Source: an uncultured Cryomorphaceae bacterium | Lineage (GTDB): Bacteria; Bacteroidota; Bacteroidia; Flavobacteriales; Schleiferiaceae | Direction of reading: 5' to 3' | Length of the DNA stretch: 64,000 nt | Assembly: GCA_913043005.1 (NCBI GenBank) | Contig: CAJWKU010000003.1 | Span: forward strand, 46,390-110,389 | Part shown: positions 9,361-17,004 of the stretch, in pieces | How the letters are laid out: each line of letters begins with the position of its first letter | How positions within the stretch are numbered: position 1 is the first letter of the stretch | Translations under genes and position numbers: made by a program | Notes under the pieces: generated by a model | Seen by the model: the letters and a program-made list of their open reading frames with translations, nothing else | Database searches by the model: none | What the model was told of the DNA's origin: nothing

Positions 9361-9392
9361 ATTATGTTTATAATTAGCGTTATGAGTCTCCT

Positions 9393-10097
9393 TTAAAGTT
9401 CAAAATGAAAATTTCTCTTGGTTAAATCTGCATATCGTTCAGAATCAAAACGATACATTCTCGCAGGACGATGTCTGACTGCTTTTTGCATTTTTTCCAA
9501 AGGAATAAGTAAGTCCATACCAAGTATTTTTTTCCTAAAATTGGCTTTATCGAATGTTTGATTCAATAATTTCTCATAAAGGTCCTGGAGCTGTGCTAAA
9601 GTAAATTCTTCCGGAAGTAACTCGAATCCGATAGGTCGGCGACGTACTCGCTCCTGAAGACGATTCAAAGCAGATGAGAATATTTCAAAGTGATCAAAAG
9701 CCATTTCTTTAATATCTTGAATTGAAGTCCAAGTGGCGTCAGTAGCCCATGAAGAGGGTTTTGGATTGTAGTCATCAATTTTTATCAGAGAATAATATGC
9801 AATGGTCACAACACGACCCAAGGGATGCCTATTTACGCCAGCAAATGCTTTGAGTTGTTCTAGATAAATATTTTTCAGTCCGGTTAGCTCATTAAGAACT
9901 CGTTTAGTTGCGTCAAGAGGGTCTTCTTGTTCATGGACGAGGTCGCCTGGAATTGCAGAGAAGTCTTTGAAGGGTTCGGTTCCTCTTTTAATAACAAGAA
10001 CTTTAACATCTGAACCATCAAACCCAAAAACCACACAATCTACTGAGATTCCAAAAGTGAAATGAGTGGATGATTTAGCACGTTCTTTTTCGTACAT
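9393..10097 (-). CDS. Nudix-related transcription regulator (NrtR/AraR-type)
   Basis: A 234-aa two-domain regulator: an N-terminal Nudix fold (about 12-150) and a C-terminal winged helix (about 155-234, with EEFTLAQLQDLYEKLL and KANFRKKIL). The Nudix box is degenerate (51-74): the REUxEE core of active hydrolases reads KRVLNELTG, missing two of the metal-binding glutamates, as expected for members that sense a ligand rather than hydrolyse it. In Bacteroidetes such proteins control sugar-utilisation genes (the AraR example). It lies directly upstream of the SSS symporter and divergent from the trehalase, with palindromes in between, so it likely controls both sides and itself. Confidence 0.88.
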   Translation of the reverse strand: MYEKERAKSSTHFTFGISVDCVVFGFDGSDVKVLVIKRGTEPFKDFSAIPGDLVHEQEDPLDATKRVLNELTGLKNIYLEQLKAFAGVNRHPLGRVVTIAYYSLIKIDDYNPKPSSWATDATWTSIQDIKEMAFDHFEIFSSALNRLQERVRRRPIGFELLPEEFTLAQLQDLYEKLLNQTFDKANFRKKILGMDLLIPLEKMQKAVRHRPARMYRFDSERYADLTKRNFHFEL

Positions 10098-10125
10098 GAA
10101 CTTTCTTTATTTATTGGACAATGGT

Positions 10126-10155
10126 CAAAGGTAATAGTGATATCTACCAAAACAA
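10126..10155 (-). promoter_or_regulatory. Promoter of the Nudix-type regulator
   Basis: On the minus strand, TACCTTTG (10133-10126) matches the Bacteroidetes -7 box TAnnTTTG. A TTG -33 element (10155-10153) sits exactly 19 nt upstream, the same geometry as the rpsL promoter in this window. The -7 box ends 29 nt before the regulator ATG. The -33 element lies inside the left palindrome. Confidence 0.65.
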
Positions 10156-10194
10156 ATTGTTTTGCAATTAAAGTGTTATGATAACACTTTAATT
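10148..10194. promoter_or_regulatory. Two abutting perfect palindromes, candidate operators
   Basis: The left palindrome (10148-10164) has 8-bp arms around one central base. The right palindrome (10166-10194) has 14-bp arms around the single base 10180, core AAGTGTTATgATAACACTT. One base separates them. They lie between the divergent regulator and trehalase genes, and the left one covers the -33 element of the regulator promoter. No T-tract or gene end is nearby, so a terminator role is unlikely. Binding by the Nudix-type regulator is inferred. Confidence 0.65.
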
Positions 10195-10490
10195 AGTTTT
10201 TGCTGCTTACCCTGAAAGTTTAAGTCAAATAAACCAGTTAAGTTAAACTGACCTGAATGATGATATGAGATTTTCTGGGGTTAGTCAAAATATGTTTAGA
10301 AGTTTTTTTTCAAAAATTATAATTAAGTAATTGATATTAAGTTTTTTATATTGATTTTTATCGGTCTAAATTTTAGTTGGTATCTTCGTATCGAAATAAT
10401 TAGGGATCTGAAATAAAATTCATAAACTCAAAAAGTTTTATTAAATCCAAATATTTCATTTTTCAAAGTAATAATTAGAAATTTTTCAAG
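10195..10490. other. AT-rich leader region upstream of the trehalase gene
   Basis: The rest of the 393-nt gap between the regulator and trehalase starts. It is very AT-rich with several poly-T/A runs. I found no convincing TTG plus TAnnTTTG pair on the plus strand, no RNA gene and no open frame of note. It presumably holds the trehalase promoter. Confidence 0.4.
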
Positions 10491-12005
10491 TTGTACGATA
10501 ATTCACAAGTTTTAAAAGACATAACTAGTAGTGTCCCAAATCATCAGTCTGCATGGGAAGATATGATTTCAGATCTCACACGAAAAGGGTCATCGTTTAG
10601 TTCTCAGGAATTACGAGATTCTAAACCTAATGGAGCTGTTAAGACAATTTTAGCCAACTGGGAAAAGTTTAAAGGTAAATCTGATCTATTCATTAAATCG
10701 AATCTGGTGATTCAAGAGCCAATCCTTTCTAAGTATAAAGAAAAAAGCAAGCAGTCGGCAAAAGAGTATTGTGAAAATATATGGCAGCATCTTAATCGAG
10801 GAATTGATAAATCAAAGTGGAGCGGTAGTCGTATTGCTCTTCCAAAACCTTATTATGTCTCTTCTGAGACAGCTCAAGATGTTACTTACTGGGAAAGTTA
10901 TTTTACAATTTTGGGTTTAGTTGCAGCTCAAAAGAAGCAGGCCGCAATTGACATGGTTGACAATTTTGCCTATTTGCTTGAAAAATTTGGATTAATCCCT
11001 TCTCAATCAAGGTATTATTCATTGTCATCGTCCCAACCTCCTTATTTCTCTTTAATGGTTGCAGTCATTGTCAATAAAGGTTGGGCTAATTGGTCTGACT
11101 ACGCTTTAGCCTTAAGAAGAGAATATCAGTTTTGGATGGAAGGAGCGGACGTAGAAGCCGCTGACGGCTTTGCATATCGTCGTGTTGTCAAGGTTAAAGG
11201 TTATGTTTTAAATCGATATTGGGATGACAAATCAGATAAAAAGCATAGAATTTTAGAACATCATTCAGATCTGTTAGATGTTGCAAAAAAGTCAGGAATT
11301 TCTGATGAAGAAATTATCGAGCATTTATGCTCAGCAAGCGAATCAGGTTGGGATGTCAGTAGTCGTTGGATGTCTAAACCATTGGATTCTTCTTCCATAA
11401 AAACAGCTCATATTATTCCTATAGAATTGAATGCACTTTTGTCTCACCTTGAATTCGCTCTTGGAAGAGCTTTTCCAGCAGAGAAAAATCAGTGGAGTGC
11501 AAGGGTAAGAGAGCGTCGTTCTGCTTTAAATACATTATTTTGGAATGGTGAAACTTACACAGATATTGATTTGGATGGAATGGGACGCAGTGAACATCTC
11601 AGTGCCGCAATGTTTTATCCGCTATGGATTGGAGCCCCCGGAGTGAAGCAGGTTGATCGTGTTTTAGAAATTTTAGAAGTTAATTATTTAACAAAAGGTG
11701 GAGTTGTTACCAGTTTGTCGGATACGGGACAAGAATGGGACTTCCCTAATGTTTCACCTTCGATCCAATGGGCGTGTATAGTTGGCGCCCATCGTTGTGG
11801 TAATATTGTTTTAGCCAATAAAATAGCGCAATCATTTGTTCACAACTGTGATATGTTTTTTGAAAAAAACAAAAACTTTTTAAAGACATACAATTCCGAT
11901 ATAAACAATAATTCGAATGATACATCGGAACAGGGATATGCTTGCTCCATTGGAGTGTATTTAGGTTGTGTTGAATTCATAGAGACTGGAAATATCATTG
12001 GTTGA
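10491..12005 (+). CDS. GH37 trehalase (divergent signature)
   Basis: A 504-aa glycoside hydrolase family 37 protein that should split trehalose into two glucoses. Family blocks in order: LPKPYYVSS (117-125) then YWESYFTILGL (133-143), SQPPYFSLM (181-189), ESGWDVSSRWM (284-294) with D288 as the catalytic acid equivalent, and GQEWDFPNVSPSIQW (413-427) near the end. The classical signature PGGRFxExYxWDSY is changed here (SSETAQDVTYWESY), so the sugar-binding pocket may differ. I see no signal peptide, suggesting cytoplasmic action on imported sugar. The frame opens with TTG after an in-frame stop at 10476-10478 and no ATG precedes the conserved part; start is therefore uncertain by a few codons. 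It belongs with the neighbouring regulator and symporter. Confidence 0.85.
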   Translation: MYDNSQVLKDITSSVPNHQSAWEDMISDLTRKGSSFSSQELRDSKPNGAVKTILANWEKFKGKSDLFIKSNLVIQEPILSKYKEKSKQSAKEYCENIWQHLNRGIDKSKWSGSRIALPKPYYVSSETAQDVTYWESYFTILGLVAAQKKQAAIDMVDNFAYLLEKFGLIPSQSRYYSLSSSQPPYFSLMVAVIVNKGWANWSDYALALRREYQFWMEGADVEAADGFAYRRVVKVKGYVLNRYWDDKSDKKHRILEHHSDLLDVAKKSGISDEEIIEHLCSASESGWDVSSRWMSKPLDSSSIKTAHIIPIELNALLSHLEFALGRAFPAEKNQWSARVRERRSALNTLFWNGETYTDIDLDGMGRSEHLSAAMFYPLWIGAPGVKQVDRVLEILEVNYLTKGGVVTSLSDTGQEWDFPNVSPSIQWACIVGAHRCGNIVLANKIAQSFVHNCDMFFEKNKNFLKTYNSDINNNSNDTSEQGYACSIGVYLGCVEFIETGNIIG

Positions 12006-12075
12006 TATAATATTTAGCTGCTGTAATAATGCCTAATTTAACCTCTGAGGATTGAATCTATTTCAAGTTTTGTAA

Positions 12076-12408
12076 TCAGATAAAAGTATTTCTAGTGTAA
12101 ATATGTGCACCAAAGAAATATGCAAAACAATCATAAATATCTGCAGTAAATCGGTGATCAAAATTGGGTATGATAAACTCAAACATTATCGCAGTTATTC
12201 CTGTGTAGGTAAAAATTGGAATTTTTTTGATCCTGAAATTAGCTACAAAAAAAGCGATTAAATACTCTATACTCCCCAGCAATGTCGGAATAAAAACAAG
12301 AGGGTCTAAATATGAATCAAGAAATGAGTTAGAAAAATGATAATAGATTAATGTTTGATGCAGTAAAAAACATACGGAGCTGATTATCCAAACATTTTTT
12401 CTATTCAT
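12076..12408 (-). CDS. Small multi-span membrane protein
   Basis: A 110-aa protein with about three to four hydrophobic helices and the conserved-looking segments SYLDPLVFIPTLL and FEFIIPNFDHRFTADIYD, then DCFAYFFGAH. It resembles short Bacteroidetes membrane proteins that are sometimes labelled 'magnesium citrate secondary transporter', a name I do not trust as a function. The ATG at 12408 overlaps the stop of an upstream 43-aa frame as ATGA, which fixes the start and argues for coupled translation. It is convergent with the trehalase. Function unknown. Confidence 0.7.
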   Translation of the reverse strand: MNRKNVWIISSVCFLLHQTLIYYHFSNSFLDSYLDPLVFIPTLLGSIEYLIAFFVANFRIKKIPIFTYTGITAIMFEFIIPNFDHRFTADIYDCFAYFFGAHIYTRNTFI

Positions 12409-12536
12409 ATTGCCACCCAATAGACAAAGGCACTACCCAAACCTGCTAGAAACATTGAAATCCATTGTAAAAAGTTGTTTTTGAGTGATTTTTGCGGGAA
12501 TAGAGTTGTTTTGAATAAATATAGAATCCTAGTCAT
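12405..12536 (-). CDS. 43-aa small membrane protein
   Basis: A short frame starting MTRILYLF and ending VYWVAI, with one hydrophobic helix (about residues 24-43, WISMFLAGLGSAFVYWVAI). It reads into the next gene with a 4-nt ATGA overlap, the same arrangement seen between confirmed genes in this window (for example LptC and its follower). A TAGTTTTG -7 box lies 26 nt upstream (12569-12562) with TTG at 12588-12586. I do not recognise the family; the evidence is context and composition only. Confidence 0.5.
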   Translation of the reverse strand: MTRILYLFKTTLFPQKSLKNNFLQWISMFLAGLGSAFVYWVAI

Positions 12537-12561
12537 AAAGCGGATAAAGTAATTTCAGTTA

Positions 12562-12588
12562 CAAAACTACAAAAGGTTCATATTTCAA
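12562..12588 (-). promoter_or_regulatory. Probable promoter of the two small membrane-protein genes
   Basis: Minus-strand TAGTTTTG (12569-12562) matches TAnnTTTG, and TTG (12588-12586) lies 16 nt upstream of it, slightly shorter than the 19-nt spacing seen elsewhere in the window. Confidence 0.4.
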
Positions 12589-12632
12589 TTATGGTAGTTT
12601 CTTATTTTAATCAAAGCTCAAATTTTTTGATC

Positions 12633-12661
12633 AAAAAAGCCCTTCTTTGAATGAAGGGCTT
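12633..12661 (-). terminator. Intrinsic terminator of tRNA-Phe
   Basis: Perfect 9-bp stem (12637-12645 with 12653-12661) around a 7-nt loop; read on the minus strand the stem ends in a run of T. It starts 11 nt past the tRNA 3' end. Confidence 0.85.
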
Positions 12662-12671
12662 AATTTGAAGT

Positions 12672-12743
12672 GGTTCGGGGCGGGATTGAACCGCCGACAC
12701 ATGGATTTTCAGTCCATTGCTCTACCAACTGAGCTACCGAACC
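12672..12743 (-). tRNA. tRNA-Phe (GAA)
   Basis: A 72-nt cloverleaf on the minus strand without an encoded CCA. The acceptor arm pairs GGTTCGG with CCGAACC, the D arm is GCTC/GAGC, the anticodon stem ATGGA/TCCAT encloses loop CTGAAAA with anticodon GAA, and the T arm is GGCGG-TTCAATC-CCGCC. A minus-strand TACCTTCG (12767-12760) is a near-match to the -7 box, 17 nt upstream. Confidence 0.97.
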
Positions 12744-12905
12744 TCTCAATTTGGAGGCGCGAAGGTAAAACGGAAAATCATTTTTTCGAGTTTTTTTTTC
12801 TAAGTTTTGAATCAATTCCTTTGTTCATTGCTGAAAACAGGAAAAAAATATTTAATATCGCTAACCATAATTCAATATTTTTTTGCTTTTTTAAAACGAT
12901 CATAG

Positions 12906-13472
12906 ATGAAATTACTTTTTCTTAAAGGTATCTTATATAAAAGAGGATGGAATTATATCGGAATCTTACCCAATGAGTTAGAAAAATTTATATTGCTGGT
13001 AGGACCTCATACATCTTGGCGAGATTTTTTTATCGGTCTTTGTGTGCGATCAGATTTAGAAATGTTTAGTATGAAGTTTTTAGCAAAAAGTAATTTATTT
13101 ATTTGGCCGTTTTCGATATTTTTAAAGTCCGTAGGTGCAATTCCCGTTAAACGAGGAGATTCCAGCGGTAATGTAAGTCGTTTAATTCAATACTTTGACT
13201 CAAAAAAAACCTTTATTTTAGCTTTAGCACCTGAGGGAACTAGAGCGCGTGTTGATTCTTTAAAGACAGGATACTATAATATTTCTAAAGCCTCAGGGCT
13301 TCCAATTATTTGCCTCGGTATGGACTTTAAACGAAAAATCATATCAATATCAGAACCTTACCAGCCATCCACGCTATTGGAGTCAAATAATTACATCATT
13401 AAAATATTTGGAAGAATTGATGGAAAGAATCCGGATTTAGGTTTGACTCATCTCTTAGATAAAAGCAGATAA
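12906..13472 (+). CDS. Lysophospholipid acyltransferase (PlsC-like)
   Basis: A 188-aa member of the PlsC/AGPAT family that transfers acyl groups to lysophosphatidate or a related lipid at the inner membrane. The HX4D catalytic motif is read at H35-D40 (PHTSWRD), followed by GAIPVKRG (substrate-binding) and APEGTR (phosphate-binding), in the normal order. It is shorter than typical 240-aa PlsC and lacks a long N-terminal membrane helix; this fits the compact subfamily common in Bacteroidetes. It is the first plus-strand gene after the tRNA, 61 nt upstream of coaX, which appears to have its own promoter. Confidence 0.87.
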   Translation: MKLLFLKGILYKRGWNYIGILPNELEKFILLVGPHTSWRDFFIGLCVRSDLEMFSMKFLAKSNLFIWPFSIFLKSVGAIPVKRGDSSGNVSRLIQYFDSKKTFILALAPEGTRARVDSLKTGYYNISKASGLPIICLGMDFKRKIISISEPYQPSTLLESNNYIIKIFGRIDGKNPDLGLTHLLDKSR

Positions 13473-13521
13473 AAGATCTATTTCAAACAATTAATAATGT
13501 CAAGTAATATTTAATGAATAC

Positions 13522-13529
13522 TAAATTTG
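13522..13529 (+). promoter_or_regulatory. -7 box directly before coaX
   Basis: TAAATTTG fits TAnnTTTG and ends 4 nt before the GTG start of coaX, so transcription would begin at or next to the start codon. No clear TTG -33 element is visible. Confidence 0.45.
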
Positions 13530-13533
13530 TATT

Positions 13534-14241
13534 GTGATTGCGATTGTTGAGCGAGGAAATTCGAGAACGAAATTATGTCTATTTAGTCTGACAGGAATCA
13601 TAATTGACGTAAAGTATTGGAGTCAATTTATATTGAGCTCAATTCTAGATGAAATACCAAATTCCGTGAAACATATTAGATATTGCAATACTTCGAAAGG
13701 ATTAGAATCCGTACCAGCAAACTGGATGGAAATAAACGCTGATTCGAAATGGCCATTTGAACTGAATTATTCTTTAGAAGTAGGTGTTGATCGATTGGCT
13801 CTAGTTCTAGGGGCAAAATTAATCTCTGAGACATTGCCGGTATTAGTTGTTTCATGTGGAACTTGTTTAACTTTTTCTTACTTAGATTCTAAAAATATTT
13901 TTCAAGGAGGTGCTATTTCTCCAGGTTTATCAATGCGACTAAAAGCTATGAACTCTTTTACAGGAAGTCTTCCTTTGTTAACTCCAAAATATGAACAAGA
14001 CATTAGTCAAAAAACTTTTGATACTAAATCGAGTATGCAAAAGGGTGCTTATGAGGGAATGATTTATGAAATAGAACAAAGAATAAGATCATTTCAAAGA
14101 CTGGATAAGAAATTAAAATGTTTTTTAACAGGTGGTGATGGTCCGGCTTTTGCTGAATCACTGGAAAGCGGCATCTTTGCCATTTTAAATTTGGAAGCAA
14201 TAGGGCTCTATGCCCAATGGAAACATGAACAGAATCAATAA
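13534..14241 (+). CDS. coaX: Type III pantothenate kinase
   Basis: First enzyme of CoA synthesis (pantothenate to 4'-phosphopantothenate), of the ASKHA-fold type III class. 235 aa. Recognisable blocks: ERGNSRTK (6-13) for the phosphate loop, GVDRLALVLGA (84-94), SCGTCLTF (107-114), GGAISPGLSMR (125-135) and LTGGDG (198-203). Two positions that are usually Asp (motif 1 DxGNT and motif 3 DxGT) read Glu6 and Ser107 here. The GTG at 13534 is the only start that keeps motif 1 in place. The gene begins the flavobacterial unit coaX, outer-membrane protein, TPR, lptC, CorC, ppiD; its 3' end overlaps the next gene by 17 nt. Confidence 0.88.
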   Translation: MIAIVERGNSRTKLCLFSLTGIIIDVKYWSQFILSSILDEIPNSVKHIRYCNTSKGLESVPANWMEINADSKWPFELNYSLEVGVDRLALVLGAKLISETLPVLVVSCGTCLTFSYLDSKNIFQGGAISPGLSMRLKAMNSFTGSLPLLTPKYEQDISQKTFDTKSSMQKGAYEGMIYEIEQRIRSFQRLDKKLKCFLTGGDGPAFAESLESGIFAILNLEAIGLYAQWKHEQNQ

Positions 14242-15553
14242 AATTGTTATATTCTTGGCTTTGCCCTTTAGCATTAATGCTCAGAGTAGTGGCATTAGTC
14301 CATATTCCATATTTGGATTAGGCCAAACACAAATATCCTCATTTACCTACGGTGAGATTTTGGGAGGCACACAAATTGGAAATAATTCTGCTTTTTATGT
14401 AAATAGCTCCCAACCAGCTAGTTATTCTCAATTAAAGTATACCACATTAGATATTGGGGGAAGTTATAAAGCTGTTCATCAAACCTCCGGAAGTGGGGAC
14501 TTATGGAATACTACAGGTGGATTTCGCAGTATGGGGATGGCTTTACCCTTAGCAAAAGGTCTAGGTTTATCAATCGGCATTTCTCCATATACTCAAGTAG
14601 GTTATGACATGCGTACTGCAGGAATTGATAATAATTTTGGCAATTTTGTTCAGTTATTTAATGGAAAAGGAGGAATAAATAAAGCTCATGTAGGTTTTGG
14701 TTATATGCCTTTTTCAATAATGAGTTTTGGAGTCAATTTTAATTACTTGTTTGGTTCTTCCGATAGAAGTGCAAAAATGGTTTTTGATGACAATCAGTTG
14801 AATTCAATAATGAACAATGAAAGACTTTTAGTTAGTGATTGGTCTCTTGATTTTGGCTCAATGATACATATTCCTTTGCAGGGTAATCGTTTAAATATTG
14901 GATTTACCTATTCTCCTTCGCAAGATTTATCTGCTTCTCATGATAACTCGAGTTTTACATATATCCCCAATTCTTCTGGTACAGAGACTCCACTTGACAC
15001 TGTCTTTTCCGCTTATCGTCCTAATGGATTTATAACTCTTCCATCTGCTTTAGGAATTGGTTTACAGTATGAGAAGTTAGTTAAGGGTCTAAACTTACCC
15101 GCATGGTCTATTTCTTTCCAGTACAAATTTACAGGCCAGAAAGAGCTCAGAGATTTTTGGTATGAGAATAAACCTAATTCTGGCCCGTACGAAGAAAATA
15201 GTCAACTGATTTCTTTTTCAGGTTCTGTAATTCCTGTCTTGGCTTTTCCTGAACGCAGATATAAGTCTGCAACATCGAATTTAGCTTACCGCGCCTCTTT
15301 TAGAATTGGGAATACTGGCTTAGTCATAAACGAGAAATCAATAAACTCATGGCAAGCAGGTCTTGGTTTAGGTATTCCACTAGGAGGTAGGACCATATTA
15401 CCTGGAGACATTAAATTTGCTACTATGCATTTTGGATTCCAAATGGGTAACTTGGGTACAAACAATAATCAAATGGTTAATGAATTTTCTTTGTTAGCAC
15501 TTTTAGGTGTTACTCTTAATGATCAATGGTTTCTTAAATTTAAATATCGATAG
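14225..15553 (+). CDS. Putative outer-membrane beta-barrel protein
   Basis: A 442-aa protein starting with a signal peptide (NKIVIFLALPFSINAQ, cleavage probably after NAQ). The rest is rich in Gly, aromatic and alternating polar/hydrophobic stretches typical of Bacteroidetes outer-membrane barrels, with a terminal strand WFLKFKYR. The ATG at 14225 gives a clean signal peptide, whereas an in-frame ATG at 14210 only adds PNGN before it. It overlaps coaX by 17 nt and precedes a TPR protein. Genes of this kind occupy the same position in flavobacterial genomes; the role is unknown, possibly transport or envelope assembly, given lptC downstream. Confidence 0.75.
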   Translation: MNRINKIVIFLALPFSINAQSSGISPYSIFGLGQTQISSFTYGEILGGTQIGNNSAFYVNSSQPASYSQLKYTTLDIGGSYKAVHQTSGSGDLWNTTGGFRSMGMALPLAKGLGLSIGISPYTQVGYDMRTAGIDNNFGNFVQLFNGKGGINKAHVGFGYMPFSIMSFGVNFNYLFGSSDRSAKMVFDDNQLNSIMNNERLLVSDWSLDFGSMIHIPLQGNRLNIGFTYSPSQDLSASHDNSSFTYIPNSSGTETPLDTVFSAYRPNGFITLPSALGIGLQYEKLVKGLNLPAWSISFQYKFTGQKELRDFWYENKPNSGPYEENSQLISFSGSVIPVLAFPERRYKSATSNLAYRASFRIGNTGLVINEKSINSWQAGLGLGIPLGGRTILPGDIKFATMHFGFQMGNLGTNNNQMVNEFSLLALLGVTLNDQWFLKFKYR

Positions 15554-15557
15554 TTTC

Positions 15558-16967
15558 ATGAGACATTTTTTAATTTCATCTTTTTTAATAATCTCAATTA
15601 CTTCATTTGGTCAAGAATCTAAATGGGGAAGTAGCGAGGCCGACAGCATTAGGTGTTACGAGAATTATAATAATTTCGGATCACTCTACAATGGTAGGTC
15701 TTATGTTGAAGCATTTGATCCGTGGCTTTTTGTTTATAACACTTGCCCAGAGGCTAAAGAGGTTATTTATAAAATTGGTCCCAAGATTATTAATGCTAAA
15801 ATTAAGACAATAGAAGATTCTTTGAAACGTCATGAATTGATTTCCTTACTCTTAAAGGTTCATGATGATAACAATATATATTTTCCAGGAAAAGAGGCTT
15901 CTGTTTTGGCAAAAAAAGCCTACGATTTTTACAAATATTATCCTAAAAAACATTATGAAGCATACAAAATGTTCAACGATGCATTGAATCTTGATCCGGC
16001 GTCACTGCAAACGGCCTATCTCAATAAGTATTTTAATGCTGTGGTGAACCTTTACAGAATTGATAGTTTAGATACTGAGGGGCTTCTCAACGGCTATAGC
16101 AGGGTTGGTGAGTCAGCAGAAGCGCAGACTAATAACTGGAATCAACGAATCACAATTTTAATAGAAAAAGACACTTTGGGGACAATCTCCTCCAAAGAAA
16201 AGAGAATTTTAGCTAATGATAAAAAGAGATTGAATCAAGTGAATAGTTTGTATCGAAATATCGAGAAGAAGATCGCGCCGCTATTGACTTGTGACCGTTT
16301 ATCTTTAATTTATAATAACGAGAATCTGCAAGTTCATATCCAGGATGCTTCTTGGCTTCGTCGTGCTGAAAAAATGTTGTCTAAAGAACGAGTTGATACT
16401 GCTGGATTGACTGACTGCTCGGATAATCCTATTTATTATCTTATTGCTCAATCTTTGCATGATTTAGACCCATCGCCGCAATCAGCTCGATCGATGGGGT
16501 TGTTGAGTATTAAAAATGAGAAATGGGATGAAGCAATAGCTTACTTCTCGAATGCTATTGATGGTGAAGTAGATCCTCTAAAAAAATCACGTGATCACAT
16601 GCGCATCTCTCAAATAAACCAAAAGGTTGGTAATCTTTCATCAGCAAAGAAAGAAATTGTAAATGCATCTAAGCTTAATCCTTCATCCGGAGAAATATAT
16701 TTAATTTGGGCTAGTATATATGCGCAAGCTGCTGGTCAATGCGGAAATAACGTTTTTGAAAAAAATGCCGTGTATTGGGCAGCTGTGAATAAGTTAAACC
16801 AAGCAAAAAATATTGATCCTGAAATAGCCGCTCGGGCGAATAAGGCTATTGCTAATTATAAAAAAGGATTTCCCGATAAATCGATATCCTTTCAGTTTGG
16901 CTATAAAGAGGGTGATTCATATCGAATTCCTTGTTGGATAAATGAGACAGTGAGAGTTGCGTTTTAA
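15558..16967 (+). CDS. Secreted tetratricopeptide-repeat protein
   Basis: A 469-aa protein with signal peptide (HFLISSFLIISITSFGQ). TPR-like helices are seen in KHYEAYKMFNDALNLDP and, near the C-terminus, MGLLSIKNEKWDEAIAYFS and SSAKKEIVNASKLNPSSG. Start at ATG 15558, 4 nt after the barrel-protein stop; the alternative at 15507 would put a long non-secretory extension in front of the signal. Probably a periplasmic or outer-membrane scaffold acting with its operon neighbours. No catalytic motif is seen. Confidence 0.75.
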   Translation: MRHFLISSFLIISITSFGQESKWGSSEADSIRCYENYNNFGSLYNGRSYVEAFDPWLFVYNTCPEAKEVIYKIGPKIINAKIKTIEDSLKRHELISLLLKVHDDNNIYFPGKEASVLAKKAYDFYKYYPKKHYEAYKMFNDALNLDPASLQTAYLNKYFNAVVNLYRIDSLDTEGLLNGYSRVGESAEAQTNNWNQRITILIEKDTLGTISSKEKRILANDKKRLNQVNSLYRNIEKKIAPLLTCDRLSLIYNNENLQVHIQDASWLRRAEKMLSKERVDTAGLTDCSDNPIYYLIAQSLHDLDPSPQSARSMGLLSIKNEKWDEAIAYFSNAIDGEVDPLKKSRDHMRISQINQKVGNLSSAKKEIVNASKLNPSSGEIYLIWASIYAQAAGQCGNNVFEKNAVYWAAVNKLNQAKNIDPEIAARANKAIANYKKGFPDKSISFQFGYKEGDSYRIPCWINETVRVAF

Positions 16968-17004
16968 GGGATTTTTCTGCAACAAAAAAATAAGTCGTTT
17001 TGGA

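Noticed and set aside
10166..10194. The long palindrome as a transcription terminator
   Set aside because: It lies between divergent gene starts, has a one-base centre instead of a loop and no T-run; an operator fits better.
12076..12408. Naming the small membrane protein a magnesium-citrate transporter
   Set aside because: At 110 aa with three or four helices it is far too small for that transporter family; the label seen on similar proteins appears to be an annotation error.
12647..12925. A 92-codon plus-strand frame across the tRNA region
   Set aside because: It runs antisense through tRNA-Phe and its terminator hairpin and has no recognisable protein features.
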